From NCBI RefSeq assembly GCF_037975245.1, contig NC_092582.1, positions 15,712,077-15,776,076 on the forward strand: a stretch of 64,000 nucleotides of DNA, read 5' to 3'. This document shows, one piece after another, positions 25,290 to 36,616 of this stretch (position 1 is the stretch's first letter; the number at the start of each line of letters is the position of its first letter). The notes under the pieces were generated by a model that was not told the origin of the DNA, searched no databases, and worked only from the letters and a program-made list of their open reading frames with translations. The DNA is from Apostichopus japonicus. Its lineage: Eukaryota; Echinodermata; Holothuroidea; Aspidochirotida; Stichopodidae. Made by a program: the position numbers and the translations under genes.

Positions 25290-25422
25290 CGTTAAACTAT
25301 CATTTATACCCAGAGATCATCTTTGTTGAGTACGTTCCTACTCCCCCCCCCCCCCCACGTTAAACTATCATTTATACCCAGAGATCATCTTTGTTGAGTA
25401 CGTTCCTACTCCCCCCCCCCCA
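25290..25422. repeat. 68-bp tandem duplication
   Basis: Two copies start CGTTAAACTATCATTTATAC at 25290 and 25358. Each ends in a long C run, and they differ mainly in run length. Confidence 0.95.
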
Positions 25423-25676
25423 CCCCTCCTTGACTTCTTCACAAAAGGTTCACATTGGCTCCTTGGCCTCATCAAGTCGACAATTATACATTTGCTACAT
25501 TTTTTGGCCAGTAGAAAACTTTGCTGAGGGTCTTGGTCCTATTTTGGAGAATGATATTTTCAGAGTAAATATTTTTTCTAAAGAGGCCGAGTTTGGTAAA
25601 ATCTTAAATTCGATAAATTTCCAGCTAACCGCTATACTGCAGTAAGGGAACAAACGTATATAAGACACGTACCTTA

Positions 25677-27249
25677 CAATAATCAGAAGTAAATATCCAC
25701 AAGGGTGTTGTTTTGCTTCCGTTATATAGTCACCATTCGAATTTCCTGTAGACATAGCTGTATAATCAGAAGTAAATATCCACAAAGGTGCTGTTTTGTT
25801 TCCGATATATAGTCACCATTCGAATTTCCTGTAGGCATAGCTGTATAATCAGAAGTAAATATCCACAAAGGTGCTGTTTTGTTTCCGTTATATAGTAACC
25901 ATTCGAATTTCCTGTAGGTATTACTGTATAATCAGAAGTAAATATCCACAAAGGTGCTGTTTTGTTTCCGTTATATAGTCACCATTCGAATTTCCTGTAG
26001 GCATAGCTGTATAATCAGAAGTAAATATCCACAAAGGTGCTGTTTTGTTTCTGTTATGTAGTCACCATTGAATTTCCTGTAGGTATTGCTGTATAATCAG
26101 AAGTAAATATCCACAAAGGTGCTGTTTTGTTTCCGTTATGTAGTCACCATTCGAATTTCCTATAGGTATTGCTGTATAATCAGAAGTAAATATCCACAAA
26201 GATGCTGTTTTGTTTCCGTTATATAGTCACCATTCGAATTTCCTATAGGTATTACTGTATAATCAGAAGTAAATATCCACAAAGGTGCTGTTTTGTTTCC
26301 GTTATGTAGTCACCATTCGAATTTCCTGTAGGTATTGCTGTATAATCAGAAGTTAATATCCACAAGGGTGTTGTTTTTTCCCGTTATATAGTCACCATTC
26401 GAATTTCCTGTAGGTATTGCTGTATAATCAGAAGTAAATATCCACAAAGGTGCTGTTTTGTTTCCGTTATGTAGTCACCATTCGAATTTCCTATAGGTAT
26501 TGCTGTATAATCAGAAGTAAATATCCACAAAGATGCTGTTTTGTTTCCGTTATATAGTCACCATTCGAATTTCCTATAGGTATTACTGTATAATCAGAAG
26601 TAAATATCCACAAAGGTGCTGTTTTGTTTCCGTTATGTAGTCACCATTCGAATTTCCTGTAGGTATTGCTGTATAATCAGAAGTTAATATCCACAAGGGT
26701 GTTGTTTTTTCCCGTTATATAGTCACCATTCGAATTTCCTGTAGGTATTGCTGTATAATCAGAAGTAAATATCCACAAAGGTGCTGTTTTGTTTCCGTTA
26801 TATAGTCACCATTCGAATTTCCTGTAGGTATAGCTGTATAATCAGAAGTTAATATCCAAAAGGGTGCTGTTTTGTTTCCGTTATATAGTCACCATTCGAA
26901 TTTCCTGTAGGTATTGCTGTATAATCAGAAGTAAATATCCACAAGGGTGCTGTTGTGTTTCCGTTATGTAGTCACCATTCGAATTTCCTGTAGGTATTGC
27001 TGTATAATCAGAAGTAAATATCCACAAAGGTGCTGTTTTGTTTCCGTTATATAGTCACCATTCGAATTTCCTGTAGGTATAGCTGTATAATCAGAAGTAA
27101 ATATCCACAAGGGTGTTGTTGTGTTTCCGTTATGTAGTCACCATTCGAATTTCCTGTAGGTATAGCTGTATAATCAGAAGTAAATATCCACAAGGGTGTT
27201 GTTGTGTTTCCGTTATATAGTCACCATTCGAATTTCTTGTAGTATTGCT
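25677..27249. repeat. 83-bp minisatellite, about 19 copies
   Basis: Each unit contains TATAATCAGAAGTAAATATC; anchors at 25761, 25844 and 25927 set the period at 83. A four-unit block of 331 bp is repeated: its diagnostic AAAGATGCTG variant starts near 26198 and again near 26529. It sits at the centre of the inverted duplication. Confidence 0.95.
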
Positions 27250-27857
27250 GCAAGCCAGTTAACGGGTCATATTGCTAAGCGTTCTGGACTACTCATAACC
27301 CTTTTTTAAAGTCTATTAATACACGTCTATACTACTTCATATGGAACATTATGAAAGGATGATGAACAATTGCACATTGTCAGTAAGAATAATAACGACG
27401 GTAACTATTGCTGATAAATTGACTGGGTTCTCCAATACCCATTTACATGATTAACTTAAGACTCATTGAGTAACGTGTTGTTTAAAGTGAGGCTATAAAA
27501 GGCATCCCAGTAATGGTATAAAGAGAATTAAGTTAAGTCCTATTGAGTTGCAGAATGAATTGGATATACAACCTGAAGTCGTAGACATTCCGTGACTAGA
27601 TCAAAGTTTATTAGATGTATTCAACGGATAGATCGACCGCATACTTACAAACTGTTTAAAACAATAATCAACTAGGCCTATTGTTAATGATCAACAGATC
27701 AATTTGGCTGTAAGAAGCAATTACTCCCTGTTCAATCTGAGCTCCAATGAAAACGATCCATACGGGGAATAACCAACTTGACAAACGGTTCTTGAGAAGC
27801 TCCATAGCTTCCAAAAGAAATTTTGGCTCAGATCGTTTGCAGTTTAATGTTCCCCCT
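27250..27857. other. No gene seen
   Basis: AT-rich sequence between the minisatellite and the U2-associated repeat. Confidence 0.5.
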
Positions 27858-28232
27858 TCTAGGGGAATCGTGGTACACACCTGACGATGATCAAACAGTC
27901 ACAGTCTCGATGCAAGGGGACTGGGGTTGAGAGCGGATCAGTCGGGTTTTTTTCGTGCCCAGGTTCTTTCCTTGGTGACTTTTCTTGAAAAGTGCCATTT
28001 GGTACTACCAGTGCTCATGCAATGAAGTATGTAGCTTCTCGGCCTTTTGCCTAAGATCATGTGTAGTATCTGTTCATTTCTTAGGGGAATCGTGGTATAC
28101 ATATCTGACTATGATCACACAGTCACAAGTCTCCATGCAAGGGGACTGGGCTTGCGATTAGATTAGTATAGTTTTGGTTGTTTGGTCATCGTGCCCAGGT
28201 TCTTTCTTGGGTGACTTTTCTTTTAAATGGGA
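27853..28232. repeat. Two copies of an unidentified ~140-bp unit
   Basis: Copy 1 (about 27857-27990) and copy 2 (about 28082-28222) share AGGGGAATCGTGGTA, GATGCAAGGGGACTGGG (first A/C variable) and CGTGCCCAGGTTCTTTC, then GGTGACTTTTCTT. I could not match the unit to a known snRNA or SINE. A U2 head directly precedes copy 2. Confidence 0.7.
28031..28076 (+). pseudogene. U2 snRNA 5'-end fragment
   Basis: GCTTCTCGGCCTTTTGCCTA, then AGATCATGTGTAGTATCTGTTC, matches the first ~45 nt of U2 snRNA (stem I and the branch-point region GTAGTATCTGTTC) with a few substitutions (GGC to GCC in the loop, CAAG to CATG). Homology ends before the Sm site and 3' stems, so this is a truncated U2-derived sequence and not a functional gene. 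Confidence 0.8.
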
Positions 28233-28510
28233 CCAGTTTACAAACGCTTGATTGCAGTGCACTTGTGGGAGAGGGGATGGGGGGGGGGGTTGTTGATAAA
28301 GTACATGCATTTCAGAGTGATTTTATCGGTACGTATGGTGATATACATACATTTTATTCTCTTATATATATACCTCAGAAAATAATTTTAAGAAGCGATT
28401 CCAATACCTGATGAAGGCCAAATACTAAAAGCAAGAATTGAAAAACAGCGGCAAAATTTAAAATATTTTCGCCATTGACTCAGATTTGTGGTATTTGACT
28501 TCACCCAGTT

Positions 28511-29219
28511 ATGTGCCACTTGACTTGACTCAGGTACGTGGGACTTGACTCGGGTACGTGGGACTTGACTCGGGTACGTGGGACTTGACTCGGGTACGTG
28601 GGACTTGACTCGGGTACGTGGGACTTGACTCGGGTACGTGGGACTTGACTCGGGTACGTGGGACTTGACTCGGGTACGTGGGACTTGACTCGGGTACGTG
28701 GGACTTGACTCGGGTACGTGGGACTTGACTCGGGTACGTGGGACTTGACTCGGGTACGTGGGACTTGACTCGGGTACGTGGGACTTGACTCGGGTACGTG
28801 GGACTTGACTCGGGTACGTGGGACTTGACTCGGGTACGTGGGACTTGACTCGGGTACGTGGGACTTGACTCGGGTACGTGGGACTTGACTCGGGTACGTG
28901 GGACTTGACTCGGGTACGTGGGACTTGACTCGGGTACGTGGGACTTGACTCGGGTACGTGGGACTTGACTCGGGTACGTGGGACTTGACTCGGGTACGTG
29001 GGACTTGACTCGGGTACGTGGGACTTGACTCGGGTACGTGGGACTTGACTCGGGTATGTGGGACTTGACTCGGGTATGTGGGACCTGACTCGGGTATGTG
29101 GGACTTGACTCAGGTATGTGGGACTTGACTCAGGTATGTGGGACTTGACTCAGGTATGTAGGACTTAACTTGACCAAGGTATGTGGGACTTGACTTGACT
29201 CAGGTATGTAACACTTGAC
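28511..29219. repeat. 20-bp minisatellite with 25 perfect copies
   Basis: CGGGTACGTGGGACTTGACT is repeated without change from 28551 to 29050. One CAGG variant precedes it. Afterwards come three CGGGTATGTG units, then three CAGGTATGT(G/A) units, then irregular remnants. Confidence 0.98.
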
Positions 29220-30258
29220 TTTGGATGGGTCTAAGCACAGGTGCATGGGAAAAAGCGGCCCGCGGGCACGTTTTAGGCTCCCCAACAGAAAGCTTTCTAA
29301 GACATGTTAATACATATTGAAGAAAGGGATATATTCGTAGACCTTTGTGAGGACGCTGTTAGTTGTTTGTGGGCAATGTAGGTTATTTTAAGGAAAGTAT
29401 TTAATAGATTTAAAAGAGAGAGAGAGAGAGAGAGAATAATTTAATACTTTAGTTCTCTTCCAGTAAGAGTTCCAAACTACAAAAAAGTAGGGTGCGGAGA
29501 CAGGGTGGAGGCAACCATCAGAATACGAAAACTTCAGTACCCTAAAACTAGTTGTCAGTATAGGATACAAAGGCTATTATTCGTACTATATTTTTCCATT
29601 AAGCAGTTATCTACTTTATTCATTGAAAGTGAGAAGAGAAAAACAACAAATAGAATTATGCAACTGGAAAGAAGGTGTATTCCACCAAATTTACCATTGA
29701 CGTTGTGGTTTTCTGGTTCTTACAAGTTGTTACGAAACGTTCTTCAAAGAACTTAAACAAAACGTTTAAAAATGTTGAACCTTAATCACGGTAATGTTTT
29801 GTAACTGTAGTAGAAATCATATTTCACTGCGTGTATTGTCATCACTGTTAATTAAGTCCTTTAATGTAGTGGAGAATGTAATACATGAAATGTCAAACTT
29901 TGTCAAGATGAACTACGAATAAGAGATCACCTTTCTCCAAAATTTAACTTTCTCTAAAGATTTATATATATGTTTTCTTCCAAAAGGGGTTTGCCCGTGG
30001 TTGACATTAGGAAGTGTTCAGTTAGAAAGCTAAAAGCCGTTATAGTCTAAATACAGTCTGCCTAAACTCACGACGGAATTTCACATTTTGGAATACAAAA
30101 GAGACACTGGTTTCATTACATTAAATAGAAAAGGTTAGGCTACAATCATTCACACAAAGGGGATCTAAAAATTGATAAATATTGACATTATTGACTTACT
30201 TTAACAATAGGAGGGGGTGCCGCCCCACGCAATACAGGAATGAGAGTGTAATACTAGA

Positions 30259-30264
30259 TTTATT
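30259..30264 (-). terminator. Lectin C poly(A) signal
   Basis: AATAAA on the minus strand, 160 bp after the lectin C stop codon, in the conserved lectin 3'UTR block. Confidence 0.6.
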
Positions 30265-30423
30265 AACCGAGCAAAAGCTAACAACCGTAATTATACATAT
30301 TATAATCTGCAGAGAAAAGAAACAAGATTTTTCAAAGATTTGAGATTCATGCAGAATGTATAAACAGGCACTTTTTTCCATATTCTTAGTTAGCCTATCG
30401 TCCCACATTACAATCTGATAGGC

Positions 30424-33152
30424 TTAGAGGCTTATTTTGCAGATGAAAGCCAGCTTCGTTGTACAACGAAGATCATTCCAGGCACCATTATCCCTATTGT
30501 GGTGGGTTTTCCACATGGTCGCACAATCTTCTCCGTGCTGATTATTTGGCTCACTCCTGTCCCAACGTTTGTATCTAGGAAGACATCCTCCTTGAGTAAC
30601 AAATTTGCCTTCGTGTCGTTTGTCGTTGTAGCCGATCCATACTGCCTGTAAAAAGAATGTAAAAAAGTATACTTATGTTCTAACTGTGGATTTCAACTGT
30701 TTTCAGTTCAATGCATCGTCGTAGCGTGTGAAGAGCCACTCTAACTTGTCATTTCGTATATTTGATTGCGGGATTCCGGGGAATGTTACCCCTGGACCCC
30801 CCCCCCCCGAGAAATGTTTTTTCTTCCTCGGGATTTTAACTCGCTAGGAACGAGTTAGAAATATTAAAATCATCTAAAATATTCCAAATCTGCCGAATTG
30901 GCGATGACGTTGGCTCCTCAGTACAGGGGGGCTTAAATGTTAATGATAATCCATTGTTTATAAATTCTAGTAACTAAACCAAACCATATGAATAACAAAG
31001 TATCATTTGATGGCATATTCAATATATATCGTTTTATGTTTATGTTTTAATACATTGTAAACATGGTATTTGAGACCATAAACGTCTTACGTTTTGCCTC
31101 TGAGGAACTGACCTAATGACCTGTAGGTTAGACTACCTCGTCCAGCCGCTTTCATTGATGATCCTCGGACGTTTAAATGGTCATTTCGCAAGATATTAAA
31201 AGTGGTCCAGAAGTGCATGATGGACTTATTGCAGTAATTGCTATATAGCGGTCTTTAACATAACCAAATTAATTTTGTGTCTAAAAAACACCATTAAAAC
31301 AAAAGAAAAACACTAACTAAATCATTATTTTGAGGGATATGAAATGCTTTTTGTCTATTTCTTCATATTGAAAATGACGACATGCATGATCAAGTTTAAG
31401 CTGACTTTGTAGATATGTAGATATAATGACAGTATTGAAGGTTAAATAAGGTAAGGACTATTGCTGGCTTTATTTCTCATTTAAGGCTAATACGGGTTTC
31501 AATAATAAGGCTGGTCATAATATTGTTGTGATATCCAGTACAAAGAACATAATTTATATTTTGTGTTTACAATCAAGCGTAATTTTCCTGATAGTTACAT
31601 CGAAGAGTACAATATTTAGAGAGTACCGTATTTCTACCGCGTCGCCTTCTCCAGAAATTCAGTAAAAAGTTGTTCTCCCGCGCAGAGTCGATAGTGACCA
31701 GATGAGCTCTGTTGACCTTGTGAGTTCTAGTTTGTCTAAAACGGCTGCAGTAACGTGCAGCGGAATCCCAAGTACACTTATAGTTAAAATATCTATGTTC
31801 GAAAGCAAGAGGAAGAAAGGAAACAAGTTAAAGAGCGAACCCAAAAGGGTTTTCGAGTCGGCGTCATTTGTTATTCTTCGATATTAGGGACATAATCGTT
31901 CTCTCATTAAGTGGTACAATCAGAAGAAGTAAGAGCCACATCTTTCCAATGTGAATAGGACTGACAATCCGAGTAAGTACAATCTTATGAAGATGTAGGA
32001 TATTGAGCATGGACTTTATAGGAAATACGTTAGCATTATATATATTAAATAAATGGATGAATGAAAATAATAAAAATGTTTCCTGTATATACAGGATCTA
32101 CAGTAGTAATAAAATGAACAGACCCGCCATTTCACTATCAACAAAGTTAGTGTTGATCCACTGTACTAGTTGTCAACACAATTCTTTCATACATTTCGTT
32201 GCATGAAGGAACATTATTGTTATCTACTTACAGTAGTATTACTCCAACACGCCTTGCTTCCATTGATTGTAACATTAATCCAATACATTGAACATTACTT
32301 TGGCTTGCGTATATTTAGACTAGATGTTACAATGTTATCAAAACTGGCGGTCAATCCCACTTTCTTTGGAGTCGTTCTTTTATTTTGTTGTTGTTGTTCC
32401 TCGTTTTGCTAGTCTGTTAAATAGCCCTGGTAATTACCGTCAATGTAATTAATTGAAACACGTCATGTTTAATATGTGGTTCAACAAAGGTTTTATGCTT
32501 TCTTTATAAATTATAAAATTTCAGGGGAAAAAAAACGATAAAAATCGGAGATTTTCTTTTTTTAATTCAATCGACTTAAATCGATGTGATTTAAATCGAA
32601 CCACACTTTTCCAAACATTTCCTACTTCAGGATAATGAGTATAATTTACGATGAAATGCTCCATTAGAGCGCGTCAGTCACACAATGTAGATATAGTACC
32701 AATACAATAAAAATAATATTTCTACATGAAGTTGTTAGTAGCCTAACAAGTCAAGAGACACGTGTAATCAGTCAAATGTGATATGATTTTGTACCAAATA
32801 TACTGCAGTCTGCATTTTGTAATACCTTTAAGCATACTTGTCATACGAGTAAGAGGGTCGGAAGCATACCTTTAGTACTACGAGTACAATTACAACACAG
32901 AGTACGAGTGCAAGTGACCCTCCTTTTTCCATAATCCGCGAAAAGGTTCATTTAAAAAGTAAATAAAACAACATCTTACCGGTTAATTGGAAACTACAGT
33001 CAAAAATCTTACCGATAACAACCACGTCCCCAGAGGGTAAATCCGGAGGGACATCTCCTGCGCGAACCTGGACGTTTCAGGAAAGTCCTCCAATGAGCAT
33101 TAACCATGGCCAGACTGAGGCACAAGAACAGAATTGTTACTCTGATCTTCAT
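30424..33152 (-). CDS. Secreted C-type lectin C (three exons)
   Basis: Minus-strand exons are 33152-33013, 31792-31627 and 30645-30424, with GT-AG borders; phases 2 and 0; 175 aa with no frameshift or stop. Signal peptide cleavage is expected after VNA (residue 19). The mature N-terminus is basic (KRPGSRRRC). The domain has CPSGF, RYC, VWIGY, EPN in RSEPNNQHGEDC, and WND, ending ICKISL. It lacks lectin B's upstream Cys (KVCK) but gains one in exon 2 (YKCTW), so both have eight. Exon 3 differs from B at 16 of 73 residues and exon 2 at 12 of 55, mostly in its first half. The FWRRRRGRNT run is kept. Both inverted genes look functional. Confidence 0.92.
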
Positions 33153-33260
33153 TTTCGGTGATGCGAAAGTCTCAAGTTGTAAGAAATAAGTTTCTATTCA
33201 ACGCTGCCTTTTTTGTTGGAGACGAACAACCAAATGATATACTGTGTGTGCATGTCTTTT

Positions 33261-33341
33261 CTTATATATGTTGTATTCCAGAGAGGAAAAAGAAAGAATC
33301 GATCGAACTCTGAATATGAAATCACCAATAGGACGATTGTA
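33261..33341 (-). promoter_or_regulatory. Lectin C core promoter
   Basis: TATATAAG on the minus strand at 33268-33261 is 109 bp before the start codon. An ATTGGTG element at about 33323-33330 is upstream, as in lectin B; the CCAATC copy has become ACAATC. Confidence 0.55.
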
Positions 33342-34802
33342 AATTAATGTTTACTCCAATGACCTTAAACGGAGTAGGCAATACATACACGATCAAAAAT
33401 ACGAGCGAGTGGCATATAGCCATCCCTTGTAAACTTCGCGTCCATTTTAATTCATGGAGAATCTATAGACCACGTCCCGCTTAGTCGCTCTGTTAATAGA
33501 GAAGTATATATTGGAAGAAATTTCTAGATCGCTTATCTCTTTTAGGCTCAAACTAAGTAACAAAAAAAGAAGAAAGAAGAACAGAACCGATAGAAACACG
33601 AGTTACTGAAACCATCACATTAAAACAAAGCAATAAAACAGTGTGACAGAATGAAATAATGACTTACAATAGCTCTTGGGGAGCAAACAGTCAAAGGCAC
33701 ATGTTATGTACCGTAGCCTACATATTACCGTTGTAGCTTGGTATGGTTTAGTGAAATATATGCATCATTGCAGAAAAGTCAGACTCAACCGAGTGCATAC
33801 TGTCTCCGTGCCTCCATACATGCACCAACAGTCCCGTATATAATGGCAAACCATGTTGATCTAGTTTCTGGAATTCAAGATGTCTTTAAATATTTCAAGA
33901 TATGTTTAATTATTTAAGATAAAATTCATTTAATTTAATATATGTGCCAAATTCTGTCTAAAAGGGTGAAATGCATGTGTATCTATTTGTGTATAAGATC
34001 ACACAATTTCAGTAAATTACTTCAAAAGTCAGCTGAATGGGGAAAAAACATTTGACTATGATACGATAATATTATTGACGGAAAGTTAAATATTATCAGA
34101 TGGTAAATGAAAGTTTCCTAATCTCCCGACTGTTTCTCAATAGGACTGGAACTTATCAAACTAAGCCATGTACACTTTTTATCACGCGAAGCTTAATGAG
34201 TGCGGACTCAATCAAATTCTCGCTTTTTTTTCTCGCACAGACACATTTCCATACCAGGCTTTCGTGTAGAAGCCAAAGTGAGATGCTTCAAAATTTGAAT
34301 TCATTAAAATTTAAAAGGAAAATGTACTCTCTCGAACTACTCACTTTCAAGAGCTATTCGTCTTCACTTTATGAAGTACTCACTTTCACATTGTTATGGA
34401 ATTATCGAATAAAATCAAATTAATGCCAATATCAACTCAAAAACTGCTGTATAGCAACATGTATGATATGTAACAAATAGTACCATGTATGTTACATTAA
34501 TACTATTGTTAAAGTTAAAGTTTATTGTCAAATGATGCATTCTGAAGCCAATTTAGACTATAAATAATGTCTATATTTAGGTCTATGCTATTTCATTTCC
34601 CCGACTGACGATGGGGGTGAGGGGCGATGGGTGCGGTGACGAGAGGGTAGGGTGATGATTGGGGAGGGGTTGTGGTTACCCATATGTTCACCAGTCTAAG
34701 TCAAATATAGGCATACAGACTTCCGCTTTATTTGTAAGTAGAATATGATACTTTTGGTCATGGGTATGGCATTTTAAAGGAGATCAAAAACATACTGTTT
34801 TA

Positions 34803-35162
34803 CAAGGGCGTAGGAACCGGGGGGCTGGGGGCGCCAGCCCCCCCCCCAGTGAAAAATGTGGAGGGGCGGAAGTATCATTCCGCCCCCCCCCCCCCGCTTC
34901 GGCAAGTCAGAAAACCCCTTTTTCATTTCCAAATGAGAAAAAAATCTCATTTGGAGCACCAAATTGCATCTAAGGCCAGGTGAAAATGCAAAATTATATA
35001 CAAAATGAGTGGGTGGGTTGAAGTGTGCTATATTGCACCAAATTGCATCTGAGGCCACCTGGAAATGCAAAAAAAATCCAAAGTGGAGGGGGACACCCCC
35101 TCCCCTTAGACCCCTCCCCCAGGCCGGCCATCAGTCTTCAGCCCCCCCCCCACTCAAAAGTG
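34803..35162. mobile_element. hAT-like MITE in the right arm
   Basis: The 360-bp element begins CAAGGGCGTAGGAACC and is flanked by perfect 8-bp duplications CTGTTTTA (34795-34802 and 35163-35170). The matching left-arm site near 15601-15612 is uninterrupted, so this is an insertion after the duplication. The interior has G/C runs and two copies of CACCAAATTGCATCT. Confidence 0.8.
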
Positions 35163-35790
35163 CTGTTTTATATAGTATATTACACTAAATAATACTTCCA
35201 AAACACCATGTGTCAAGATACATTAGCATTTTGGCCTTGTATCCAAACTAAATGTGCTAATTAATCAAAGTAAACACTTTTGCTTGTTTTTCTAAGAAAA
35301 CATCTGTTGTATTATTTTCAAGTTTATGACCTTATATAGTTTATATTGATTGGTATACTCCATTTTGTTGTAAATATTGGTCTGGTAAAAAGTTTAATAA
35401 GGCTTTATTTTATTCTTATATCCACACATGGTGCAATGTTACCCAAATAAAATATTCATGAGGTATATATTGTTCTTATTTCATGTTTGTTTTAGAGCAA
35501 TTTATTCCTGAAAATTTGGCAAATCGGGCTGATTATTCCAATCATGTTTATTATAAAAATATTTTTGTTAAATATGGAAAAGTAAACGTGCTCATCTTTT
35601 AATTTGTGTTTCAAGTAAAAGTTTAAACCGTTGTTTTGAATGACTAAATATTGATGCTGAATATTGTTTCGTGTCACTATGAGGTTTTTCATTTCTTTTT
35701 AGATTGAATTACTATGATCGAATCATGTTTACATTTTCAACATTTTCTATCATCACAAGTGAAAGTGGATTGCCATTTAATGAGCTCTAT

Positions 35791-36616
35791 ATATTTATAT
35801 AAATTAGGAATTTTTCTCTTTTAAATTTCATAACGGGTCACTGCCAGATATTTTTCATATTTTTTTCTCTATATGACAATAGATTTCATTCATATATACA
35901 ACAATCGTTCTAATAATATGTTACAAACACCTAAGTCCATGGCTTATATGTATTACTCTCAGGTTAGATGGTCTGGTGTCTCCCTCTAGTTTTCTCTAAG
36001 TGAAAACATTAGGAACAGCAAATCAATTTAATCTTATAAAATGCATCTTAAACCTTACGGTATCTAGTCACGAATAATTTTCGTATAGTTCAGCCTTATT
36101 ACGAGCGTTGTATTAATTTTTCCTTTCCCAGTTCTGTTAAACCCATATGTGTGTTTTTTCTACATGATGTGTTTCCTTTTGTCTATATGGAATTTTATTT
36201 TCTTGTTTGAGTGTTTGACTTTGTAAGGCACCAGACTGGCAAAGTTATTTTGTTTCTGGTCCAGCTGCTTCATTGCTATATATAACTATATATTAACAAG
36301 TATATATTATTGTAATTTAATGGCAGAAATGAACGAGACGAAATCAAATGTGTCCATACATAAATTTATCCCGCCAGACAACGAAACTTATAGGCAACAT
36401 TTTCTATCTTCATTTTTATTTGGAAATTTCAAAGGTATTATAGGTGTTACCCCCCCCCCTCTCCTTCCCCCAAATAAAACACTTTACCTTGTTTATCATT
36501 TTCATTAGTTACTATAGTATTACTATATTCCTATAAACATTATTCGTCGCTAGTTGTACGCCAATACGATAGGTCGAATACAAACTCAATGTAACTCACG
36601 TTTAAACGCTATAGAA
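35791..36616. other. No gene seen
   Basis: AT-rich sequence beyond the right arm. A short C/T tract lies at 36450-36470. Confidence 0.5.

Larger units (their letters stand above)
29400..35790. repeat. Right arm of the large inverted duplication
   Basis: It is the reverse-complement counterpart of 14230-23290 (anchors listed there) and contains lectin C on the minus strand. Its own insertions are a (GA)n tract at 29416-29436, unmatched intron 2 sequence at about 30775-31420, and the MITE at 34803-35162. Confidence 0.85.

Noticed and set aside
25677-27249. CRISPR-like or satellite gene family
   Set aside because: Tandem 83-bp units without unique spacers, and stops in the frames; an ordinary minisatellite.
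28511-29219. CRISPR array
   Set aside because: Units are contiguous 20-bp repeats without spacers, in animal DNA.
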